From: Acholoe squamosa
Lineage: Eukaryota > Annelida > Polychaeta > Phyllodocida > Polynoidae
NCBI GenBank assembly: GCA_949317995.1
Contig: OX439045.1
Location: 5,885,674 to 5,949,673 of the forward strand
Direction: 5' to 3'
DNA: 64,000 nucleotides
Within the stretch, counting starts at the first letter, position 1. Each line of letters opens with the position of its first letter. Below, in pieces: positions 42,273 to 51,830 of the stretch. Made by a program: the position numbers and the translations under genes. The notes under the pieces are model-generated. The model searched no databases. It saw nothing but the letters and a program-made list of their open reading frames with translations, and was not told where the DNA came from.

Positions 42273-45254
42273 ATGCCATTCAGCCGGCTCCCAAAAACCC
42301 GAGCACTAAAGAGAGAATTGGTAATAAACAAAGGCAGACTGAAGGCTATAGCATCTCAACTGAAGTTTCTATCAAAGAAGCAGGTAGACGGGAAAGTCAG
42401 CTCAGGCAAAAGTGTATCTTCTACAAAGCAGGCTATGTCACAAACAAAAGTGGTTTCCCGAGAAAATATGACTCCATATGCCTTAAGAAAAAGAACGATG
42501 CAAAAGCAGGTGATCACCAATGATCAACTCCAGACAGTTGCAGGAAAAGCATCCAGGAACACACAGGTAACCACTGATGATCCAACTCCAGCAACGTCAG
42601 GAAAGACATCCAGGAACACACAGGTAACCACTGATGATCCAACTCCAGCAACGACCGGAAAGACATCTAGGAACACACAGGTGACCACTGATGATCCAAC
42701 TCCAGCAACATCAGGAAAGACATCCAGGAACACACAGGTAACCACTGATGATCCAACTCCAGCAACATCAGGAAAGACATCTAGGAACACACAGGTAACC
42801 ACTGATGATCAGTCATTCAGGAAGGAAATACAAGCACCACAGGCACTTTCAACACCACACCGTGAGTCTCTTAAGCTGTTGAAAAAAATTAATGCAAGTC
42901 CTACACCAGACAGAATGGCTGCTGTATTGCCCTTTGCTGTGACAGTGGAAGCTGTCAAAAACAGCACAAAGAAAACACGCAAAACTGTAATGAAGGGAGC
43001 AAAGAAAATCAAAGGAACAGCAAAGGCAGTTAGTAAAACCATTGGAATCAACAGGAAGTACATATACAAGGAACAACCATCAACATCGACAAGATCCTCT
43101 ATTTCAGAATCAAAGAAAGCCCACATAAATGAGTTTCTGAAAAGGAGTGAAAACAGCTATGAGCTTCCATCAAAGAAAGATCATACAAAGGGAAGTGGTC
43201 GTTTTGCTTTGACAGATACAATGACCCATCTCTTCCAAAGATACAAAAAAGAATTCCCTAACAGGAAAGTTGGTTATTCTTCATTCTTCAAGGCTAAGGC
43301 AGATAACATCCGGCTAATACGGTTCACCAGAAATCGGTCATGCCTCTGCGAGAAATGTGCAAACCTTTGTCTACGACTTGAGGCAATAAGCACTCTCCCC
43401 AAGTCTCCACAAGCTGCCCTGACCCTATCAGATGAAGAAATAAGGGAACACATAAGGAGCCATCCAAATGAGCACATACACTACAGGCAGTGGAAGAAGA
43501 AAGGCATCAAGTACAAAAAGAAAATCATTAAGAAAAAGAAACTCCGTGATGTTGAGCACAGCAAAAGCAAGTTTGAGAAAAAGTTTATGAAGTCCCTACC
43601 CGAGCTGAGGGAACATTCCAACCGTATAGCCAATCAATTTGGCCAGGTAAGACTCCTTAAAGAGTCATTATGTCCAATGAAAGAGGCAACAGTCCAAATG
43701 GACTACTCAGAAAATTGGGCGGCAGATTACCCTAATTCTATAGCAGCCGTCTTCTATGACAAGTCACAAACCACCCTTCACCCCATGGTGGTTCATTACC
43801 GTGATGAGAAGGGAACATTGAACCACCAAAGCTATATTGGAGTGTCTCGATGTGGCAGCCACACCGCACCTGTAACTTACACATTCATGAAGAGGCTAAT
43901 TCCATTGGTCCAAGAATTCATACCAGAGCTAGAAACAATGCACTTCATTACCGATAGTCCATCATCCCAATATAGAAATCGGTTTATTGGAAGCATCATC
44001 GCACGGTCCAAGGCAGAGTTCGGCCTCACAACATCATGGACTTGGCTTGAGGCCGGGCATGGCAAGGGGCCGTGTGATGGTGTTGGCGGTTCCCTGAAAA
44101 AGAAAATGGACAATCGTGTGAAAGCAGGAGCTGCAGTAAGAAATACAGCAGAATTTTGTGCTACAGTGGCAGCAGACACGGACAGCAAAATCATAACACT
44201 GAGGGTAACAGAGAAAGATATACATGCTTCAAGTAAGGAGATGAAAGCATGGAAAAATGCCCCAATTCATGGTGTCAGTGAATACCATGCTCTTGTCCCA
44301 AGTAATGGTAGTCTGTATGGTCGCAATCTCTCATGCTTCAAGCCCTGCTGTTATGAATCAGGCACATTCAACTTGACGTGCAGTGGGTGGCAGAAAACAC
44401 GTATTCCCATTCTTACTGAACATGAGTTTGGTGTGAGAGATTTTTCTCATGAAGAGGAAGACAATGGCAATAATTCGAGCAGTGAAGAGGAAGCCAACAG
44501 TGATGATTCGCGCAGTGATGAGGAAGCCGACAGTAATGATTCTAGCAGTGACGAGAAAGCCAACAGTGATGATTCTAGCAGTGACGAGGAATCCAACAGT
44601 GATAACTCTAGCAGTGACGAGGAATCCGACAGTGATGATTCTAGCAGTGACGAGGAAGCCAACAGTGATGATTCTAGCAGTGAAGAGGAAGCTGATGATG
44701 ATGAATCTAACAGTGAAGATGGAGATAATTCTGTTGGTAAAGAGAAGGAAGATACTGATGATGAAGAGGGAGAAGACGATAATTCTAGTGGAGAAGCAGA
44801 GAGTGATGATTCTAGTGGCGAAGAGGACAATGGCAATGATTCAGATGACAACACCAGCAGAGAAGCAAATGAAGAAGAAAGCAGTGATGAGGATGTTCCA
44901 CTCATCCAATATAAGAAAAAAGAGAAGAGGGTTCAAGAAGATGAAATAGAGGACAAAATAGAGAATGCTGCCCAACTGAACATTGGAGACTTTGTTGTAG
45001 TGGCATACCCAAAGACATGGTATATAGCCACAATTGAAGAGTTCATTGGAGATGTAATCGATGTCTCATATATGAAGGCTCTTTGGGGAAAGTGGGTCTG
45101 GGGACGTAAAGAAGTAGGGCCAATTGCCAGGTCAGACATCCTCATGAAAGTACCAACAGCTGACATCATCCAATCCAATGACACAATTGACATTACAAAG
45201 GTGGTGAAGAAGGAAATAAAAAGGCTGTTCAAAATAAGGAAGCAAGCCAAGTGA
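42273..45254 (+). CDS. Putative DDE-type transposase, long exon (993 codons)
   Basis: A single uninterrupted exon, by far the largest credible frame here. Residues below count from the ATG at 42273. 90-180: five 19-residue SRNTQVTTDDPTPATSGKT repeats. 357-366: a CLCEKCANLC cysteine cluster. 477: MDYSENW; 561: FITDSPSSQYRN; 593-606: EAGHGKGPCDGVGG. D477, D561 and E593 (or D602) could form an RNase H-fold catalytic triad. 725-870: Ser/Asp/Glu tract with 11-residue SDDSSSDEEAN repeats. 902-960: IGDFVVVAYPKTWYIA-type SH3/Tudor-like domain. The acceptor CTTTATAG at 42252-42259 joins exon 41706-41856 in frame, giving about 1,124 residues. The family is widespread in invertebrate genomes, but I cannot name its superfamily. 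AATAAA at 45584-45589. Confidence 0.75.
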   Translation: MPFSRLPKTRALKRELVINKGRLKAIASQLKFLSKKQVDGKVSSGKSVSSTKQAMSQTKVVSRENMTPYALRKRTMQKQVITNDQLQTVAGKASRNTQVTTDDPTPATSGKTSRNTQVTTDDPTPATTGKTSRNTQVTTDDPTPATSGKTSRNTQVTTDDPTPATSGKTSRNTQVTTDDQSFRKEIQAPQALSTPHRESLKLLKKINASPTPDRMAAVLPFAVTVEAVKNSTKKTRKTVMKGAKKIKGTAKAVSKTIGINRKYIYKEQPSTSTRSSISESKKAHINEFLKRSENSYELPSKKDHTKGSGRFALTDTMTHLFQRYKKEFPNRKVGYSSFFKAKADNIRLIRFTRNRSCLCEKCANLCLRLEAISTLPKSPQAALTLSDEEIREHIRSHPNEHIHYRQWKKKGIKYKKKIIKKKKLRDVEHSKSKFEKKFMKSLPELREHSNRIANQFGQVRLLKESLCPMKEATVQMDYSENWAADYPNSIAAVFYDKSQTTLHPMVVHYRDEKGTLNHQSYIGVSRCGSHTAPVTYTFMKRLIPLVQEFIPELETMHFITDSPSSQYRNRFIGSIIARSKAEFGLTTSWTWLEAGHGKGPCDGVGGSLKKKMDNRVKAGAAVRNTAEFCATVAADTDSKIITLRVTEKDIHASSKEMKAWKNAPIHGVSEYHALVPSNGSLYGRNLSCFKPCCYESGTFNLTCSGWQKTRIPILTEHEFGVRDFSHEEEDNGNNSSSEEEANSDDSRSDEEADSNDSSSDEKANSDDSSSDEESNSDNSSSDEESDSDDSSSDEEANSDDSSSEEEADDDESNSEDGDNSVGKEKEDTDDEEGEDDNSSGEAESDDSSGEEDNGNDSDDNTSREANEEESSDEDVPLIQYKKKEKRVQEDEIEDKIENAAQLNIGDFVVVAYPKTWYIATIEEFIGDVIDVSYMKALWGKWVWGRKEVGPIARSDILMKVPTADIIQSNDTIDITKVVKKEIKRLFKIRKQAK
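42541..42810 (+). repeat. 57-bp in-frame tandem repeat in the transposase-like exon
   Basis: Five units of 57 bp encode SRNTQVTTDDPTPATSGKT with one Ser/Thr change. A decayed half-unit precedes them. Most units carry CACAGGTAACCACTG, a splice-donor-like CAG-GTAACC word. Confidence 0.9.
44455..44720 (+). repeat. 33-bp acidic-coding repeat
   Basis: Units encode SDDSSSDEEAN with small variations, about eight in a row, and merge into a longer Asp/Glu/Ser-rich tract up to about 44890. Confidence 0.85.
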
Positions 45255-46079
45255 AGATTATGATAACAATGTTATATGCTATTATGTATCCCTGATATGG
45301 ATTAAGACCCTCTCCGTTATTACATTTGTCAGGATCTCAAGCTAAACTGATGTTTTGTGAAAAATGAATTGATGTGTTTGAAAGGTTGTTTTTATACAAA
45401 TGAAGTGAAGACGTAAAGTCTCAAATGGTTGAGAGATACACTAGCTGCATAATCCCTCACAGATTCTCAACATGTGAAATATTCTGCTTTCTTGTTAAAG
45501 GCAGAAGAATGTACCGCAGGGTTAGTATGCTGGATAACATTTTTGAAATTGTAACAAAGAAAAACATCCATATGATGTGTTTAAATAAACCCTTGACATA
45601 CCGAATTCCTGTGTTTCCTCACTTGATTTGTCGGATACATCTTCTTTGATCAGCCTAATACACCAAATGGCACTTCAGTAGCCCAGCTGCTCATATGGGC
45701 ATGTCAAGTATCCAGTCCAAAGGCTCCATAGGTTTACCCTTAGTGCCCAGACACCCCTTACAAAAAACACCCACTTTTAATGTAAAAAAGAGCCCAAGGC
45801 CTTAGAAATTAAAGTTGCACACAGAGAAATAATGTCTTTATACTCACAATCAATATTGAAAAAAATAGTGAGCCAAACATAAGGCAGACCATTACTAACA
45901 TGCGGGCCTATAATAGGTACTAGAGTCAAAAGTCAGCCATGCCCCTGTGGAGGAGCAAAGTGGCATGGTTGCCATTAGCGCAATCTGTTGTATCATAGCT
46001 AATGAAAGGGTTGTATGAGAACATAAAAGAGACTTCCCTGACAATGATGATAATCACTGACACTTCTTTTTAAAGCCAA
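45255..46079. other. 3' region of the transposase-like gene
   Basis: AATAAA at 45584-45589 follows the stop codon by about 330 bp. No other coding exon is recognisable up to the MITE at 46080. Confidence 0.5.
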
Positions 46080-46244
46080 GGGGCTGTGTACAAATGATGT
46101 CATGCAGGAGGGGGAAGGGGGGTTAGGCCCAGCATGACAGAATTGATTTTCTATATATCTTCAGCATTGCAAAATTGGCAAAAAACATGATGGGGGGGCT
46201 CAAAAATGGTCCAAAAAGCATGACATCATTTGTAAACAGCCTCC
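46080..46244. mobile_element. TIR MITE nested in the candidate transposon
   Basis: GGGGCTGTGTACAAATGATG and CATCATTTGTAAACAGCCTC are terminal inverted repeats, with TCATGC/GCATGA inside. About 165 bp with G-rich interior. Confidence 0.75.
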
Positions 46245-46355
46245 AAGTATTCAAAACTATTTACAAAGGGCCTGGCAAACAAAACCAAAATCTTATTAAT
46301 CACATGGTTTCATATGATGAATATTGCATTCCTCAACTTAAGAATGATTTTGCGT

Positions 46356-46735
46356 CACCGTGCATAGGTCCCGTCTTCTCCTGTTATCTCTGGCTATGCC
46401 CTCACCCAGGCTCCATGAAGGTATTGAAGATATCGTAATTGCAGAGATTCTATCCTTTTCCCTCCAAATGAATAAATTGTTCATCATTCTGCAATGAAAT
46501 TATACATCGCTATCTGACATAGTGACGATATCCACATGTGAATTGAAAATTTTGTGATGTATGGAGTTATGAACATCTTCCAGTATTATTCAAGTTAGTA
46601 AAAATCATACCAGATTATTGACAATTATCAATGGACTTATCCATGTTAAAGAATAAACAATTAGTTGTGGTTATGATAAGAAATGAATTGCACAACACGT
46701 TTCTAGTAATAGCTGATGTGGACCTACGCACGGTG
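46356..46735. promoter_or_regulatory. Right motifs of the CACCGTGCGTAGGTCC family
   Basis: CACCGTGCATAGGTCC at 46356-46371 and, inverted, GGACCTACGCACGGTG at 46720-46735. They mirror the left cluster. Confidence 0.5.
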
Positions 46736-47011
46736 ATGCACGTTTTGTGATGGTCAACCTTACTAAGTGCCTGAGGCATAAGTTATCAAGATTAGTGTTC
46801 CCCAAATTGCGTACTCATAGGTTGATATGATATGTATCACTTGGGTAAATATCAAAGAGATTGGTGAAGCTTCCAATTTTGCCCACCATGACGTGTTGTG
46901 ATCCATTTTCATGAGAATTGACCATATAACAACAAGCCACCTCCACCATGTGGGGTAGGTCCTGCTGGCACCCCATGGCCTATATGTATGTTCCTCACTA
47001 CTACCCCGATA

Positions 47012-47138
47012 TTAAGGAGGTTTAGCGGCGACTACATGGACAATCTAACGCAGACGTGCTGCATACCTACAGCCTCGGTACGACTGCGTTAAATGAGCTA
47101 CGGGTGACTATGTAGTCTTTGCTAAACCTCCCTAATTA
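47012..47138. mobile_element. Short TIR MITE
   Basis: TTAAGGAGGTTTAGCGGCGA and GTCTTTGCTAAACCTCCCTA are inverted ends around a palindromic centre with GACTACATGG and CTATGTAGTC. Confidence 0.65.
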
Positions 47139-47229
47139 CACCTACTCTGTCATTGATACTGCAATTTCCGCCATCTTTGATCTCTGTTCAAAAAGGTCGG
47201 GGCTGCCCCTGACATAATTTATAAGGGGA

Positions 47230-47490
47230 GGTTCTTGTCGATTGCACATCCAAAATAGTACTCTCTGAGGGTTTCATTTTGATGGGTCATATGTTGAGAT
47301 CTGATCATTAGATCCAGAGAAATTAAAAAGTAGAAGCTCTGAGAGTATCTGCTGAGAGAGTGTAGAATTGTTTGGGCTTGCTATGTTACGCACTGTTGAT
47401 ATGTTACTTGATGCTATGTTACATGCTTCTAATGTGACACACCAGGGGACAGCACTGAAGCAATCTTGAGTGGTGTTATCCCACTATTTT
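47230..47490 (+). repeat. R3 dispersed repeat, copy 2
   Basis: Direct copy of the 34730-34975 unit, with GAGAGTGTAGAATTGTTTGG, CTATGTTACGCACTGTTG and CACACCAGGGGACAGCA. Confidence 0.7.
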
Positions 47491-47799
47491 AGAGTAGTGT
47501 TTATGGGGGGGTCGCTATCAAATGCAGTAGGCCCTAAGCATAGGCCCAAATAGATGATAATCTTCCCACAGGTACGGCTACCTACTCTAGTGCCAAAGGC
47601 ACTAGTATTGACATAATAATCACTCTCACCAGATTGGTGCAGATCTGATATGAGATAGTGAAAAATGATATTTAGAAGTTCAGTGTAATCCTTTGGCACA
47701 TGGAAAATATATGTATAGATGGATCTTGTTACACATTCCTTTTTCCTTAAATATATGATTAAATATTATTAACAATGGAGTCTTTTTGCCATGTGTGGT

Positions 47800-49410
47800 T
47801 TATAGGTGGCTCTTTGGCCACCTAGGAGGCCTACTGATTATATTTTTTTTTGCCAATTTTCCTTCAACAAAGGGTTTACTATTTTACACCATAGAAATGG
47901 TTATGGTAAGTTCTATAATATTATTTAAAAACATTTGTATTTTATTGACTTATAAAAAATTGATGGGTCTCCTAATTATTTTTTCTGCCCTTTTTCTAGG
48001 ACTTTGCCTTTTATAAACTTTGCAGTTTTTGTGTACGTACCTGGGGTCACTTATGTGGGTTTAAGCATTTTTCACATTTTGCTTAAAGCCTATTGTTTCC
48101 AAAGATGTACAATACCCTGGGTAAATTTTCAAATATTGTTATAGTTATATTGGTTTACATTCATGCCACAGGTGGTGGTCAAAGAGCCACCCTAAGTGGT
48201 CAAAGAGCCACCCAAATGGCCAAAAAAGGCCCCCAATAGTCTTCAAAGTGTTTCAAAATATTTTCAAACGGTCAGGGTATAGTTCATAGGCTATATACAT
48301 CATTATGCATCTAATTTGTATTTGTAATTATTCACGATTATAGTAAAGTCATGGCATTATCTCAGCTGGTCAAAGAGCCGCCCCAAGTGGTCAAAGAGCC
48401 ACCTATTGGTTAAATAGCCACCAAAATACCCTCAAAAATGTTCAAAAGATATTGTTCTAGATGTCAGAATAGAGGGCATGGGATCTGTACATCATTATAC
48501 ATTCAATTTGCATTTGTAATTACTCATAATTATGGTGAAGTCATGCCATTATCATAGCTGGCCTCAGGTGGTCAAAGAGCCACCTAAATGGTCAAATAGG
48601 ACCCCAGTAGTCCAAAAGAAAGTCTCAAATTAATTTTTAAAATCAAAATAGAGTGCAAAGGCTGTACATTTCCTTACACATCTAATTTGCATTCTCAATC
48701 ATTTATGATTATTGTAAATTCATGGATTTATATCAGCTGGTCAAATAGCCACCCCAGGTGGTCAAAGAGCCACCCCAGGTGGTCAAAGAGCCATCCAAAT
48801 AGCCAAATAGGCCCCATTAATCTTTAAAAACTCTCAAAATGTATTTTTCAAAAGTCAGAATGGTCTGTGTAAGCTGTACACATCATTGAATATCGAACTG
48901 GTGTTCTTAATAATTCATGATTATAGTAATTTCATGCATTTATATCAGGTGGTCAAAGAGCCACCCAAGTGGTCAAAGAGCCACCCAAGTGGTCAAAGAG
49001 CCACCCAAGTGGTCAAAAAACCACCTCTTCTTTGGACCTTGCTAATTTCCATAATATTTCTCAGTTTCGTATGATTGACCAACAGACAGGACCTATCATC
49101 GTTATCATAATGAACATAAAGGTTATAGTTAAATACCAAGTGTATCAGAAATATAGAGCAAACTGTCCAAGTGGTCAAAGAGCCACCCATCTAAATGAAG
49201 AAGGTAAAACTAGACTTTGGAAGGCCATGGAAAAAAAATATCACCTTCAACACTAATTAAAAAGATGAGCTTAACTAGCTGAGTGTCCCCTTTCTTTGGG
49301 AAAAATATAGGATAATATGAGAATATTCAAAATCAAGATATTAAAAATGTGAAAAGAAATCAAACAGAGTAAGTGGTCAAAGAGCCACCCAAGGGCGGCT
49401 CTTTGACCAT
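47800..49410. repeat. ~190-bp tandem array with GGTCAAAGAGCCACCC clusters
   Basis: Blocks start near 48175, 48365, 48560, 48735 and 48945. Each has one to four GTGGTCAAAGAGCCACCC words followed by an AT-rich spacer holding CATCATTATGCATCTAATTT-like sequence. The flanks carry the inverted word (GGTGGCTCTTTGGCCACC at 47800 and GGCGGCTCTTTGACCA at 49394). It may be a nonautonomous element with reiterated subterminal motifs. Confidence 0.65.
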
Positions 49411-49805
49411 TTGCTATTTGTAGCAAGAAATAAAAAAGAGAAGACTTAAGAGGTGATAAAAATGTTCAGGGGGTGGGGAAGAGAGGTATTTGTACACATG
49501 TACACATTATTAATACATGATATTACAATAAAGAATAATATTGTGAGATTTCAGTGGCTTGGAGAAGGCTTATTGTGAAAAAAGGGCATTTTAGGCCTTT
49601 CTGACCTTAGGTAACAAAAACATATGACCTGTTTTACAATGAAATTATTTTTGCCATGTAGGTGTAAGCCTATCTGACATGGGAAAAATAACAAATGTAC
49701 AAATATGATACAAAATAATTTTACACAAGTCTTCAAAATGAATAACCCCCTATTTTCAGACCTGCACCAATCTGGTGAGAGTGACCCATAAGAAGTTACA
49801 TGTTG
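49411..49805. other. No gene recognised
   Basis: AT-rich sequence. The GTCTTCAAAATG-containing 61-codon antisense frame has no domain. No repeat match was seen. Confidence 0.45.
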
Positions 49806-50060
49806 GTTAAGCGCCCTCCCATTAGCTCAGTGGTAGAGCATCTGCTTCAGAGTTGGAGGACCCAGGTTCGAGTCCCGGTTGGGATATGGACCAGAGATCC
49901 ATCTCTATTTTCAAAGAGATGTCGTTACTTTCACAATGGTTCCTTGTACCACCATAGCCTACTGCTACCTGGGGCTTCTGATTATGGTGGTTCACCATTC
50001 ACTTTAACAAGGATCCTAGGCATGTTTGGCCTACGAGTACACTGTATCGCGGGCCTGATT
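49806..50060 (+). mobile_element. tRNA-derived SINE with S1-type body
   Basis: The head has A box TAGCTCAGTGGTAGAGC and perfect B box GGTTCGAGTCC, 5' and 3' stem traces (CCTCCCA and TTGGGA) and the right spacing. The body (AGAGATGTCGTTACTTTCAC, CCTTGTACCACCATAG, CACTTTAACAAGGATCCTAG) is the reverse complement of the S1 repeat. This is the best tRNA-like head in the window. Lack of a clean acceptor stem argues against a working tRNA. Confidence 0.75.
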
Positions 50061-50760
50061 TCCCCTTACAGCGAAGAGTCAGAGTGATTGGAAAATTATA
50101 TGCATAGCACAAGAGATGAATATTTACAAAACTATTTCGGCATGTTTCCACAAATGTTCAAACCTTGTCTTTTTAGTGGATATGCCAATTTTAAATGCCT
50201 ATGCATTAATGCAGCTGTTGCAAATGACTCATTAGGCCATAATTCTAGAAACATGCTGGCCTTATATATTAAAGGAATATGGTTGATACACTTTAGGCAA
50301 GTCACTTCACCCATTGGTACTTTGTCTAATTTATGTATCATGGCAATCAGTGATTCATATCTGTGCCCTTTAAAGTGCTATCTCTTTAAGGTGGCTGGCG
50401 TTGATAGAGTCAAAGTAATTAGATATTCGCCATATTCTCATCAAAGTCTCAAAATGATTTGTACTTTTCATATGTGCAAAAATAATAGGGGGGTCCCATG
50501 CATTTTTCTTTTTGACATAGAGAAGTTTCAACCCTATATAGGATAATAAAGTGATTTGTCACATAAATCCTTAGATTCATATTCTAAAGTAATTAGATTT
50601 TGTTATAACATCTTCAGCACTTAGTTATTAAGTATATCTTTGCAGTAGATACACTATTGGCATAAGGTCCCAGGCATATTTCTGATTTTAGATGATTGAA
50701 ATAATAAATTAAGGATATGGTTAGAATAGTAACATCTAGATTATATAGTCTTTTTCTAGG
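50061..50760. other. No gene recognised
   Basis: A 152-codon open frame (50088-50546) lies here. It has no recognisable domain, is rich in Cys, Ile and Phe as expected of AT-rich chance frames, and has no conserved partner in the window. Confidence 0.4.
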
Positions 50761-50764
50761 TGGT

Positions 50765-50860
50765 CATATACAGCAGCCCCCATGGCTCATGTGTAATGTC
50801 TATGCCTTACTCACATAAGATCCATGGTTCAAATCCTTGCCAAGCCTGCCTCTATTTTAC
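50765..50860 (+). mobile_element. Decayed tRNA-like SINE head
   Basis: CCCATGGCTCATGTGTAATG resembles a diverged A-box region and GGTTCAAATCC a good B box. No stem pairing is convincing. Confidence 0.45.
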
Positions 50861-50937
50861 ACATTTTGTCCATCCATAAAGTCAATTTAACACAGAGACC
50901 CCTGGTGTCCATGTGATGAACTAACAATACCCGCCAG

Positions 50938-51802
50938 TCACCTTAAGGGCCACTGATACAGGAATGCATCATGCCCCATAGGTGTGTCTGCTTGCCAGCA
51001 CTTCATTAGTGCATCATGATGACCAACCACGGCATTCATGCATCATGACAACCAATACGCATGATGCATTAATGCATCAATGGCCTGTACAGTATCCCTT
51101 AAAGTGTAAACCCTTTAAAGGAGGTTGATGCAGGAGTGCATCATGCCCTTGGTTTTCCCGATGCACCGATGAAGTGCTGGCGAGTCTTCATTGGAGCATC
51201 ATGCCGACCCTACAGGATTGATATATAAAATTATATACTCCAAGAGGGTCGGCATGATGAAACAATGAAGTGCTGGTGAGCAGTCTCACCAGCACTTCAT
51301 TGGTGCATCATGACGACCAATGGGCATGATACATTAATGCATCAGCGGCCCTTAAAGGGTTAAAGGATTAAAAAAAACTGGCAATAGGTAAATATTATTG
51401 GTAGAAAGGAAGATATAAGCAGACAGACATGTGATGGAGAACTCCACCACCTGGGAAATAGTAGAACTTAACCCTTTATGCCCTACAGAGTGCATTAATA
51501 CATCATGCCCATTGTCTTCATGATGCATGAATGCAGCCTTGGTGAGACATTTAACAGTGTTGCATTAACCCTTTAAAGGTCGCTAATGCATGAGTGCATC
51601 ATGCCCATTGGTCCTCATGTTCCACCAATGAAGTGCTGGCGATACTGCTCACCAACTTTTCATTAGTGCATCAAGTCAACACCCTACAGGATCTATGTAT
51701 ACATAAAATCCCGGAGGTTTGGCATGAATTTCCAATGAAGTGCTGGTGCATCATGACGACCAATGGACATGATGCATTAATGAATCAGCGGCCCTTAAAG
51801 AT
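50938..51802. repeat. Cluster of four GCATCATG foldback elements (J-M)
   Basis: Units at about 50938-51110, 51111-51365, 51472-51560 and 51567-51802 are nearly back to back. The second is the most complete: a long hairpin from GGAGGTTGATGCAGGAGTGC to TAATGCATCAGCGGCCCTTA, with the GACCCTACAGG core and the paired CTGGTGAGCAGTCTCACCAG. The cluster ends 28 bp before the minisatellite. Confidence 0.8.
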
Positions 51803-51830
51803 TTATGACAAATGATTTCAGGGAAAGACA

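Larger units (their letters stand above)
38172..46739 (+). mobile_element. Candidate large DNA transposon carrying the 40.4-45.3 kb gene
   Basis: The outer ends are GCATCACCGTACGTAGGTAC (38172-38191) and the inverted GGACCTACGCACGGTGATGC (46720-46739), matching at 18 of 20 positions. Inside each end are more copies of the core CACCGTGCGTAGGTCC (38356, 38521, 38539, 38916 inverted, 39337, 39356 inverted and partial, 46356). I did not see the motif elsewhere in the window. Clustered subterminal motifs around a transposase-like gene are what transposase-binding sites look like. No clean target duplication is visible. The element contains later miniature insertions at 39457, 39832 and 46080. Alternatively, the motifs belong to an independent miniature family that accumulated here. 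Confidence 0.55.

Noticed and set aside
42524..45250. Antisense open frames of 60-150 codons opposite the transposase-like exon
   Set aside because: They are shadows of repetitive sense coding (57-bp repeat and acidic tract). They have no splice sites or domains of their own.
48150..49410. CRISPR-like array (short repeated words with spacers)
   Set aside because: Words cluster in groups separated by long conserved spacers, the sequence is clearly eukaryotic, and no cas genes are present.
49806..49885. Functional tRNA gene
   Set aside because: A and B boxes are good, but acceptor and anticodon stems do not pair properly and the sequence continues into a repeat body with no T-run terminator.
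50088..50546. 152-codon frame as a gene
   Set aside because: No recognisable motif, no promoter or splice evidence, and composition typical of AT-rich chance frames just after a SINE.
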